DNA from: Trogon surrucura
Lineage: Eukaryota; Chordata; Aves; Trogoniformes; Trogonidae
Length of the DNA: 64,000 nt
Reading direction: 5' to 3'
NCBI GenBank assembly: GCA_020746105.1
Contig: CM036628.1
Coordinates: 1,746,001 to 1,810,000 of the forward strand
Both the position numbers and the translations under genes were made by a program. Below are positions 24,401 to 36,400 of the stretch, in pieces (position 1 is the stretch's first letter; every line of letters begins with the position of its first letter). A model generated the notes under the pieces. That model was given only the letters and a program-made list of their open reading frames with translations, was not told the origin of the DNA and made no database searches.

Positions 24401-27400
24401 CTTGACTCTCTTGCTGGGTTAATGCAATAAACAATCTTAACATTTGTAAGAACTCTGTAATTGGAGGTGAATCTGAACCTCACCATTGTTGCATTAGGAC
24501 TAATTTGTAATGAATGAGAAGATTGGCTGGATAATTATCTTTGAATTTTAACTACTCATTAGTGTAAGCTACTTGCAGAGACACTAAAATTGCTTTCTTG
24601 TTAATTTCTACAGGATGTATACCTTGGTGCTTACTAAATCTGTGTATAATTACTAGCATCCTTAAGGACAAAGTGAAGTTTTGCTTGTTATGGTCTTATT
24701 CCTATCGGAGGTGATTGTGCTGAACGAAAGCTGAAAGCGGTTCTAGCTCCCAGTTAGCCACTGGCTGCCCAGTGGTGCTTGGCCAGGCAGCCACACTGTC
24801 TGTCACGTGCTCTTCAGAAGCTCTAAACTGATTCTTTCCAACAAAAGCAAAGCCAAGCAGGGATGATTAATTTTTTGTCCTATAGCTGAGCGAACTGGCA
24901 GCAGAATAAACACACCACATGAATAAAGCCGTTGTACAAAAGTCGTGTGAACAAGTGCTTTAGAAATGGTTATAGGTGAACCTCTAGATTAAGCTTGTCT
25001 GTTTTGTGTTATCTGTTGTATTTACTAGACACACAGAGTCTTCTCATCCTTTGCAAGATGCTCCTCAGGAGAACCGGCCTGTCAGCAATGAAGACCGAGA
25101 AATGTCACAACATGTACGTGTTCCACTGCAAACGGTAGATGTAGTTACTTTTGCATTTCTGAATACTCATGGATAAAATTATAGAAGTGTAAAGACACCG
25201 GTACTGCCTAATACGTTGCATTTGTAGTGTAGGAGTGTGCCAGAAGTCAGTTCCCAATGCTAACTGCAGCAACAGGCTTCTCCTCTCAGCTCCCTGGTGT
25301 AGTGGGCAGCAAACCCCGATGCTGCAGCCTGGCAGAAAAAGCAGAACGTGACGCTAATTGCGATTGTGTACTTTCACCATGGACCTATGAAGGAGATGTG
25401 GCAAAAAAAGCCCTAGCTCTTTGAAAAAGAGTAGGGGAGAGGAGCTGCGGGATGTGATGGCGTTCTCGGAAGCAAGCTAAACCTTCCCCACCTTCAGAAA
25501 TCCTATCCTGATTCTCCTGTAGGGTCACTTCTTTAAAGGACATAGCGGTTTCTTTGTAGGTACCTGTCTGTTTGCGTTGAAAGCTGGTTGCTTCCATGGC
25601 TTTTGCCTCTGGAGCCAACTTTGTGTGGCCTTGGAGTGCAGTAGCAAGTTATGTCTTTATATCAGAATGATTCCTTCCGGTAGCCCTTTGTTATACGAGC
25701 GTTGTAACGTTTGGCTTACTGTGCCAGGGAATTCATCAGTTTTATGTATTAATGAGCTCCTGTTGCTAGGCCCTTCCAAGCGGTGAAGATGATGAAGACG
25801 ACAGCGACAGTGACAGCGATGATGATGACGTGAAAGTTACTATTGGCAACATTAAAACGGGAGCACCGTCGTACATGTACGTATGGCTGATTGCGGTGCT
25901 GATTTTTCCATCTGAGGTAGCTCTGGTGGGTTGACTGGGATTGAAAGTGGGCGGGAGAGCTGGTCTGTCTTCTGGGAGACACGGAAGTAACTTCTAGAAC
26001 GCCAGGATGGGATTAGAAGCTCTGTCCTGCAATTGCTCCGTGGAGAATCCATCTCTAAAATAGGAATGGTAATTCATGGGTCTGCTGTTGGAAAATTAAC
26101 CAAATAATAAGGGCACTTCTTTAAGCAAAATCAAGGTGGGAAGTTAACATTTAACTCCTCATCTGTGAAAACTTCAAGAACCAGAGTCTGTGTTTATAAG
26201 AATTTGCATAAGCTGTGAGTTTACTGATTTTCAGCTGTCTTGTGTTTTCATGATTCGGAAATGGCGAGGCTCGAATTGCAAACCAGGAAATTATGTCACT
26301 GACTTAAAATTCTACCTAATTTGCATTGAATAAAAATAATACGACAGCATTTTTGCTTGCTGCTAGCAGCCTTTCTCTTAAGGAAGTGACTTACATGTGC
26401 TTTGCAGCATATTCTAATTTTTCCACTTCATGGCTAATTCCTGTCTCTGGTTGTGCAGGTGGTTTCAGTCTGATGGACTACTCTGAATAGCAATATTTCG
26501 TCTGCTAGCAGCTCACTAGATTTTGCAGACGTTCTTTTTGAAATCTGCTGCTTCTACCTTTCTCTCCTCATTCTGTGATCTGTCTGCAGCTGTAGGATTT
26601 CCATGTTCAGTTCCTTTTTAACACTAAATCCATTCCTGGGTGGAATGGGAGCTACCACTCTTTGAAATAACCTTTCACGGTGAGGACGATCCTTGTGTGT
26701 TCTGTTGTTGGTCAGTGTTTGCTGCATTTCTGTAGGGTTAGAGAGAGTTAGGCAGTGAGTGAATCTCCCTGTAAATGGGTTCAAAACTTAGTACTAAGAG
26801 TCGTAGAGAGGTTTGAATAAAACCCAAGTGAACTAAGCATCTTCTGAGAGATGGCAGGACTTGAACATGTTTTGTGTGAAAATCTTCAACCAAGTGATTT
26901 GTTCAAATACCAATGTAGTCGTTCTTTTCCATGTAGGGGAACTCCTATGAATCTAAACTTAAAAACGGGTAGAGGCTATGGAGCATCTGCTTCAGGTATC
27001 GCTGTTATTTTTATCCTTCACCTTTTGCAATGTTTCACTTAACCTGGCACTGACAGCTGGAGCAGCTGCAAATCTTGGTCTCTGTTTGGAAGAATACAAA
27101 ATAAATGCATCTTTTTAAAGCTAGGAATAGTAAGTGTGTTTTCTAAAGGTAGAACAGTCTGAGGGTCCAGAATGGAATGATTTAAGTACCCATCACTGAA
27201 CAAGCTGATTATAATCCTGTTTAAACTAGGGGAAAAATTGCATTGATTATTACTTCTATAGTAAAAAAAACCCAGGACATTTCTAAACTGTTGTTGCACT
27301 GGGGCCAAACATTCCGTATTGCCTGGAGAAGAAGTTTAACTCTGTGGTTGGTTATTGAGCTACTTGTAGTGTAAGATACTACAAGAAACAGACTGGCCTC

Positions 27401-30400
27401 GAGTATCAGCTGCACAAATTTCCGTAGATGAAATTTTCTCCACCATTCAGTTTAGTTTATACTGTATATTGAGACTTGGATTCTGTCCCTCTGCATATGT
27501 GAGACTGTCCTTTCAATGGGCTTCGTACACTTCCTTCCATTAATTTCTTTATGCAAATGACTTACCTTCTGACTGAGAAAATAAGGAATTCTGTGACTGC
27601 TGGCTCCATTTAGTACATGGCCCAGCTAAGACTGGTCCTAAAAAAGTCTCTCTTTATGAGAAAATGTGTGTCTCGGGAGGTAAAAATAAGTATTTTGCCT
27701 GGAGAAAAATATTTTTGTTTTAATTTGGGGTAGATATCATGCATACTCTAATAATGTGTTTGTCTGCAGTACCAATCTGAGTTGAATTTGCTTCTCTGCT
27801 GTTTGACTGAAGTGCTCTATGCCCTGGCTATTTATTTATAGAGTGACTGAAGTAATTTTTAATAAGTTGATTGTGGTTACCTACGTGCTATAAAGCCAGC
27901 AATGAATTCACACTAGTGCTTTATGTTTGACTGGAGTGATTTGCTCAGCAAATTAGTGGATTAAAGGCATTGCATTAAAAGTAGTAACGGTTTCTCTCTC
28001 TCCAAAGCCAAGTTGCAGCCCAAAGGTATTGACTTAGATGCTGCAGGGAATATAAATGGATTGCCAGTTATAGAAGTGGATTTAGATTCATTTGAAGACA
28101 AACCGTGGAGGAAACCAGGTGGGGCCTCACAGTTTCTTGTGGTAAATATTTCCTGCAGTTTTAGTTGTCTCTGATTAATTTCACGTGTAATTTCTGTCCA
28201 TTTATTGCTGCTGGGGAACAGGGAAGTCGGAACAATGCGTGTTGCTCAGCCTCTGATGTTTGTCTAGACGCTCAGTGACATTTACTTCTACCTAAAATTG
28301 GGTTGCATTTACTCTATTAATTTAACTTCCTTAAAGGGAACAATTTTTTCTTTAACAGTCTATTTTATAAATTCCCTAGTTGCAGAAAATAGTGCGCTGA
28401 TACCAATGCAGTAAGGTTTCTTGGCCTTAAAGTCAGTTGAGTAGGATCCAGATTTGGCTGTTGGTGGTGTGTGTTCACCTCTCCATGTACAAGCAGCTTG
28501 CTCATTCCATCTCACCACGGCCAGGCTCAGAATCATCCCTGTGCACACTTCTCATTTGGATCCAGACAAATAGCACTTTCCACATCAGGTTTTTTTTTTA
28601 TGTATAGGGTCTCTTTTGTCTTCCTGGTAAGGATTAGGGAGTTTTCTACTCAGAAGCGACTCCAGCATCACTGCTGTAGGATGCTACAAGTAAACTTCTG
28701 GTTTTCATCTGAGTTTGATACAGAAGTAAATGAAAAAACAGAAGGAATCAAAATTTTCTGCTCTTCTAGGGCATACTATGATGAAATGTTAACTGAAGCA
28801 AAAAAATCCACTTGCCTCCTCAGAAATAATTCTTCTCCCCCTCGGTCTGTGTGTACTTTATTTATCTTTGAGAAATATCACTGTGCTAAGTAAGTAGTGC
28901 TTTTGTCCGCGGTGTGGTTGTGCTATCTCTTGCCTGGCTGAAATGAAGGGCATCACAGCACGTGATAACTAATAACTGCATCGACGGCGCTCGCTCTCAA
29001 GCCAGCATTGAAGCGCTCTGTGATGAACAGCAGCTCGTACGGACATAACAGAAAACAGCCCTTGTTCTGCACGGGATTTCCCATTGGTTGTTTATTTCAG
29101 ATGGCCAGTCATTTGTTACTCGGCAGCCTTTTAGCTTTATATCCTTTCCAGTTAATTGCTCAGCAAGTTCGTCTCCCTTCAAGTGAGGAAGAGGAAGGAG
29201 AACACGGTTTGGAAGACCTGATAGGGGACTGAAATATAGGCTGATAAAATAGATGTGCCAACAACAGACTTGGGGATACGACATTTACATAATTTGCATG
29301 TTTGGGTGGTGACAACAGGAGGAGGGGCCTACCTGGGAGATAAACTTAAACCTCGCTGCATAGATCCCGGCTCAGCGTGGTCCAAGTGTTTTGCTTCGCC
29401 CTGTTTTAGAATTGGTCTGTCTAGGGATACTTTTGCGAGGGGGCTGTTTGAGGGACACCCCAGTGGGGCTGGGAGATGCTCCGTAATGCCTCCTGTGCTG
29501 CGGTGACGCCCTACAGAGCTAATTGCACCTATGTTTGTCCCTCCACATCTGTGTTTTCTTGGCAGGCAGTTTGTGGCCACATCTCTTATTCAGAAGTGCT
29601 CGTGCTGAATTAGCACATTTCACAGGAAGACTGTCGAAGTCAGATAACCATCTTGGAAGGCTCTAGTTAGGATTGTGGCTGAGCTGTAATTACTTGTGTA
29701 ATCTGAGACATATCGATTAAAAACTTCCAATTCAGCCTGTTTCACAAAACGTGCGAGTCCCAGAATCTCTCTTCAGACCAGCAAAGGTCAGGGTTGGAAC
29801 GTGTCAGCTTATCTCTGCCAAGAGAAAGGTTCTGTGGTACCATCCCACTGTTGTGGTGGTAGCTGGAACTGTCATTCCTGTGCTCGCCCCAGCCCTCCAC
29901 TCATTTGGACGATTGCAAGAAATCAGTCTGAAAAAAATCCTATTGGTGAATTAACTGGTTGCAAATATCTCTTTGCGTAGCATCCACGAGTGCTGTGTTC
30001 TGTGTCCCAAATGGCCCCACTGCTGTTCAGGCTCCTGTCCCCCCTCCCACCAAGAGGTGCAGCCATCTCTGCTGTGGCACACAAAGGGTTTCTAATAAAA
30101 TGAAATTAAGAACAAGCTGTGCTCTCTGGAAGAGGCTTTTTTTCTTAAGGCTTTGTTAAGCAGTTAAAAGACAATTTGGAATTCAAGTCTGCCAGAATCC
30201 CTATGTTAACTTCTGCTCCCTTTGTCAGGTGCTGATCTTTCCGATTACTTTAATTATGGATTCAATGAAGAAACATGGAAAGCTTATTGTGAAAAGCAGC
30301 GACGGCTCCAGCTTGGACTGGATCCTGCTCCTCCCATCAGCACTGAGAATAAGATCACGGTAGGTGACATGTTGCTCCTGCATATGGCTACAATAAAACT

Positions 30401-33400
30401 GGGACTTGTTTTGGTAGTCACAGAGGTAAGGCTATTAAGAGTGGAAGATACCTTAATACATAATTGTATTGTGTTCCTTTCAGGGGTGAGAAATACAAAA
30501 AAAAAGTATCTTTAAAAATTAAATATCTCTGCTAATTCTCTGTGAAATTCCAGCTGCCAGGCAGGTTGGAACTACTGCAGCAGCAAGCCTTGAGTGAGTT
30601 TCCATTTGACTTTGAGAGGGTTCTGATCCTGCAGATGTAGGAGCTGTAGAGAGGGGAGCTGGGCATCCCTGGCTGTTTTGCTTGTTGCTCTTGACTGTTG
30701 TGTGGCTGCCTTTTGTGTTTGGAGACTGCTTTGGCCAACGACCTTTGCTGAAGTCCTCCAGGTGGCCAGCAGCTGTAAATCAGAAGTTCAGCCAAAGACC
30801 CAAAACAGCAGGCATTATTTCTTTCCAGTTTTGACTTAAGGTTATGAGATTATTAACTTTCTGCACTTCTAGTGGGAGAGAGACAGTGGACAGCAGGCTG
30901 AGGCTGGAATAGCCAACTGGTTTACAGAAATATCTGGTGTCTTAACTGAGGAATAGGTTGCTTGTTTGGCAAAGCCCTGTGGCCGTTCCTCAAGGGAGCC
31001 GTTTTCCCTTGAGGGTTAATCTCTGATGCTACGTTTTGCTGAAAGTAAGGGCATTAAACCTGTGTGTTTTGTGTTGCCTTCCTTAGGTTCAGCAAGGACG
31101 AACAGGAAATGCCGAAAAAGAAGTGGAAAACAACATCATCAAAACAGAATTCAAAACCGACTTCTTGGCTTTGGTGGGAGGACGCATGAAGGCTGGGCCT
31201 CCTCCTAATCGGTAAGAGATGATGCAGACATAAAGCCGGGTGTGCTGTGTTCTTCTTAGGGGTAACTGGGGTCCACCTAGGCAGTATCTGAATCTCCTCA
31301 TGCCTGAAACAGAAGATGTTTTTAAACCGATGCACCAGTGGAAGGGGAAACATCTCTGGGAGTAGAAAAACCAAGGGGAATCCCTCAGCTTTGAGGGCCT
31401 GCGTTGCTGCCAGCTGGTGCTTACTTGGCTTATTCTTACTCCCACGATGTTAATCTTTGCCTCCTGAAGTGGAAGTGGATAACGTGTTTGGCAGCTGATA
31501 AGAGGAGCTATTGGCTTCTGAACCCGGGCGCTGCGCTTCTTGGCGCTTGCTAATTAGTTACTTTCTCCAATCAGCGAGAGGATGCGCAAGGCTGGACAAA
31601 GCAAAACGATTGAGTCATTCTGATGGGCGGCCTCTGATGGGAAAACCACTTTGCCTTTATTGAGGCTGGTGGGTTTTTATCAAACGCTTCGGAAGAACAA
31701 AGCCATGTGAAACCAGAAGAGCCAGAGCTTTGGGATCTGGGTGTTTCTGCTGCTTTATTCACATTACATTACGTCCTTTGCACACCTGTCTTGCAGAAAT
31801 CAGCCCTGCATTCCAACTTCCCCCTTTGTCTGAGAGAGAACCAACTGCATGCTTCAAGTATAAGCTTTAAAGCTCTACTGAGTTGGTTTGTGTTTAAACT
31901 CTTTGGTGGCATTTGGTGATTCTTTGGGTCATTTTCTGGGTGTTCAGAGAGACCTAGCTCACCCCTGCAAGCAGAGCTCAAATAGCTCGGAAGTGAAAGA
32001 GGACTTCTCGTCATCTCTTACTTGAGTGCTGCCTCTAGAGAATCTTCCCTGGTTTAAAAGAATGTATGAGAGAAGTCTGTCTGAGAGTGAGGAAATCTGC
32101 TCCTTCTTATGTCTTGGAGACTAAAAAAGATGCATCTGCTTTGTACCAGGAAGCTGGGCGGGACAATTGATGTGATCGGTGGCCAGGCAGGCACCATTAG
32201 GAGAGTAGAGGGAAGACGTCGTGATAAGCACGCCTCTGAGGAAAACCCAATTCAGGTAAATGCTTTGCACCATCTTGACAAATTTCTGATTTTATTGCAC
32301 TTTTGGTGAGCCCCGAGCAAACGTCTTGTGCATTCCTGACCTCCCATGTCACTGTTTCTTTCTGCAAAGCAGGAAGTAGTGTATCCATCAACCCTGTCGA
32401 GGTGTATACGTGTATCGTTGTTAGATTATTCCTTTCCCTGTTGAGTTGGAATCCCCAGCTCTGCAGTGGAGGACTTCTTCTTGGGGCTTGTGTTTCTGTT
32501 CTTGCTTCGAAGGAGCGTTTAGTCTAAGTGTCAGTAGATGCAGCCCATGCTTCAGACTTAGCGTGGCCCTGTGTAACTGGGTCTTGTCCCTTAGAAGAAA
32601 TAAAAGCCTGGGGTTTAAAACTGGACTCTGTTCAGATTTTGTGTGTCTTCCTTTGACCTACGTGGGCACAATCTAGAGCAGAATTTGGCATCTTGCTGCC
32701 CTCGGGAAAGAGAAATTTGGTTTAAAAATAAAAAAAAAAAAGCACTGCTGTGTCACCCTTAAATACAGCAGCTTCTCATCTGAAACCTGTATCAGTGACA
32801 GCTCCTGTGAACGAAAGGCACTCCTAGCACTGTCTTGCACACTCGTGTATACAGCTAGAGTCCAGCCTCACTGCTGCTCTGTGTAGGAGCAGGTGCCTTC
32901 CTGAGCATATTGATTGCTTTGAGTCTGCCTTCCTCCCCAAAATCTGTTGTCCCTGGAGCACAGCGTAGCCTGATCTTTCCAGGTGTTGCAGTGCTGCCTC
33001 TTCTGGTGATACGCTGCCTTTCTGCTGCAGAAGCAAATTGATGAAAATGCTCTCTTCTCGTTCCTCTGCCTTCTAAGGTCCTTGGAGACCACGGAAGTAA
33101 GCCACAACCCCCCCAGCAGCCCCAGCAGCCGTCACAGCCCCAGCAGCCACCTCAGCAGCAGCCCTTCGCGCCACCAGCAGGCCCACCGCCTCCCCCGCTC
33201 GCTGGGCCACCGCCGCCACACTTCCTCCACCCTCCTCCACCAGTTACTTCTGTTCCACCTCCTCTGCATCCTCCAGGTATGTGTGCACACAGCAGCATGG
33301 GGCAGTTCTGTGGCCACAAGTTGAGACATCCCAGGCTTGGAGCAAATCAAAGCTTTAATCGTTACATGCTTTGGGGCAGTCAAGCAATCGAGTAAGAGGT

Positions 33401-36400
33401 CCTGAGACCTGGCCAAGTGTTGTTCAGTGCCTCCATCAACCTATTTCACATTTGCCTGTGAACATTTAAAGCGTGGCAGCCACCTTCGAAATTGTAATAA
33501 AAAGGCAAAGAGATCATCGTTTGGGAAAATCGACACAGTTTGTAGGCTAGTTACTGCTTAATAGCACCGATTGGTCTGATGGTCTTTTTGCTCGAATATG
33601 TGAAATTTATCCACAAGGGTGCTTTTAGGTTTAGCTCGAGGTACAGAAATGACATGCTTTACCTGTTGTCCTTACTTGTTTTCCTTGCTTCCTTATTTCC
33701 ATAGGTCTGCCGCCGCCTGGCCCTATTCCAGGTAGGTGTTACACTCTCTTGAGGACAGCAGTGATTCTGAACACACAGGTGGCCCTGTCTGAGCGTTTGG
33801 ATTCAGTAACACAAAATAGGATGGCATCAAGATCCATTTTAGAGTGCTGTTAATTTAAGGCTATGTTACCTGGTTTGTATGAGACAGAGTTACTCATTTT
33901 GATCAATGGAGCAATAAAACCTTTGCTGTAGTTGCAGCGTGTCTGCATCCCAACAACCAGGCTTTTCTGTCTTCCACAGGACTGTAAGGGCTAGTGTTTA
34001 CTCCTTAATTATCTTACGTTTAAGCTGAAAAAACTACGATAAAAGATAATTCTTTATTTTTCTTTCCATGCTAATACAGCTGTAGGGTTTTAATTTTGGT
34101 AGGAATATTATTCCATTTCAAACAGGGCTTTGCTTGAAGTAAAAAGATGCTTTAACTGCTTTTAACTGTAAGCAGCAATGAAGTTTCATTCCCTCATGGC
34201 AAGCTGTGAGATCTCTGGGATGACTTTGCGCTTCTGTGTCTAGGGTTGTTCCCGCCTCCTCTGGCACCGCCACCAGCTCTCCTCATTCCAACCTTGGATG
34301 GGTAAGACCACGCCTGGGCTGAGCCGTCGGTACAGCTCCTCCTCAGTGAGGAAAGGAGGACAGAGCTAAAATCAGGGCTAGTAATTCTCAACCTGGTCAG
34401 GGATCAGGGTGGGAGGTGAGAGCAGAGTCCGTAGGGAGGCCTTTGTGCATTTACCTTGGTTTGTCATATACGTGACACGGGAAGGAGTCGATAAAAGCTA
34501 CACATGTGCTTAGAGCAGTTGGCAGCCTGTTGTTAGCCCCGATGTTTTCTGTAAAGATCCTCCGGGTATTTTATAAGTGATACCCGCCTGATTTGGGGAA
34601 AGCAGGGCCAGCAATTGAGTTAGAACCGTTTCAGAAGCTGAGGAGAAGCAGCTACACCTGTGTATGCGCTTGGGATTGTTGCAGCGCAAAGTGGGAGAGA
34701 TTCACTGGGACCGTGGGTTTCCCACGAGGGTGTTCCGCAGCCCTTCAGAAAAAATGGGGTGAACTGGCAGCACGGGCGTACCTGCAAGGGGTCACTGGTG
34801 TTAGTAACTTGCATCCTTTTCTCTCTCCAAAGGCAGCCAGCCAGCTACAACAACAGGCAGCCTCCTCCTTTTGGCTACAATTCTGCAGGTGAGCACTGAA
34901 GATAGCAAACACCCAAACTGCTTATATCTCTATTACTCTGGTATTTAGTAGTTTAGGCTTTTATTAAGCTGATGAACATCATGTTTGCGTTAAGTGTCTT
35001 GCTTGTGCCTCGAACTGTCCCAGTCACTAGCTATGTTCTGAGTTTGACCCCCCCCAAAAAGTGTTTGCGAAGCTGAGTGTTTTGCAGCAATGGTGACTGC
35101 AATTGTGCAGTGGAGCACTAAGCTGCTGATCACTGCTTTTAGTGCAGATACCCAGCAGGGGAGAAGCTTCTCCATGTGCATCAGCAACGGGTTCTTGTGC
35201 TTGCTTGCACATGTAGTTGCTCACACTCAGGCTCTCTCTTCCTTTTCCCCCCACATTCAGCTTCAGTTCTCCTCCCCCACACTGTCCTCTCCCTTGCCTG
35301 CAGGCACATGCAGGCATCTCCTTCTGCTCTGTGAAGGCAGAGGCAGTGCAGGATTTCCACGAGATTTCCTTCCCTGTTGCAGCCCTGCCCCAATGCCCGT
35401 GTTCTCTCCCGTTTCCTTAGTGACCAGCACTTGGAGTGGCAGCTCCACCTCTCAGTGGAGACCTGAGGGCAGAATCTATGTAGGAGACAGAGGTCTCCCA
35501 GCAGGAGTTGGGGAGCACTTGGAGTAATGTGCCCTCTAAGGGGCTGGGGGGATATCCCAGCAAGTCTGTAAACACCTGGTCCTGCTTGCGTCTTCCTGCA
35601 GGGAAGAGGTGTTCATGTGTTCTTAGCAGACTGCTGAAAGTGAAAAGGGAGCGTGAGGACACACTAGGAGCTGGGCCATTGTTGTCTCTGTGGGTTCAGC
35701 TGTACCTCCCGAGGCATGTTTGGAAAGGGAGCCACAGAGGATGCTGGTAATACTTCAGATGAACAAGGATTCTGCTCTCTCGCTGCAGATTCAGGTTTCA
35801 TCAGCTACCCACCCATCTCCACCTCCCACACGCCCTGGGTGACCACGGTGGACAAAGGCACAAGCAGTTCCAGCAGCAGCCATTGGGAGTACTCGGGCTC
35901 GAGGCGCGAGAGGGAGCGGGAGAGGGAGAGGGAACGGGAACGGGAGAGAGACCGAGACCGCACTCCCACCACGAGCGAATACAACAAGTGAGTCCGGATT
36001 TTCGGCAACTTCTGCTCACAGCTACCCAGCAGGGATCCCTGGAGTGCAAGGACGTGTGTGGTCAAGGCGTAGGATTAGAGGTTGCACCAGTTAAATTTTC
36101 TGAAATGTTCGAGGAGGTGACACTTAGGGTCAATAACTAGAGGACGCACTAGGAGCCAGCGTCACTGGCTGATTTCCTGTGTCTGTTTTTTGTTTAAATC
36201 CAGCAGAACCAGTTACACTTGCTCTCCCACCTGTAATGCGAGGCCAGTAAATGAAATGGCCCCTCTCTGTTTGCTCGGTATTTCACAGCTCAGTGTGAAG
36301 CATTGGCCATGGAAGCTGCTGCTTCTTTTCTTCTACAGGCAACTGTCAGATCAAAGGAAAAACCACCTGTGCTTTGCTCAGCTCTCCTCTAGAGGCTTTC

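Larger units (their letters stand above)
21401..25769 (+). other. FIP1L2 introns 1-3
   Basis: Intron 1 (21401-22108) begins in the CpG island. Intron 2 (22149-25028) is 2.9 kb and AT-rich, with short nested inverted repeats at 24758-24793. Intron 3 (25114-25769) is plain. No other exon or repeat family was recognised. Confidence 0.6.
25877..30228 (+). other. FIP1L2 introns 4-6
   Basis: Intron 4 (25877-26936), intron 5 (26996-28007) and intron 6 (28119-30228). AT-rich sequence with no recognised exon or repeat. The 140-codon open frame at 28471-28893 has no family signature. Confidence 0.6.
30360..35788 (+). other. FIP1L2 introns 7-13
   Basis: Seven introns: 30360-31086, 31212-32149, 32256-33077, 33277-33704, 33732-34243, 34302-34832 and 34889-35788. 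Intron 8 was searched by eye for a WQDRYGRAESPDLRR-like exon and none was seen. A poly-A run lies near 32727-32741. Nothing else was recognised. Confidence 0.6.

Noticed and set aside
28471..28893. 140-codon plus-strand open frame in FIP1L2 intron 6
   Set aside because: No family signature and no matching splice-frame relation to the FIP1L2 exons.
31212..32149. Possible hidden exon equivalent to FIP1L1 WQDRYGRAESPDLRR
   Set aside because: Reading this intron showed no such coding sequence. Exons 8 and 9 join in frame without it.
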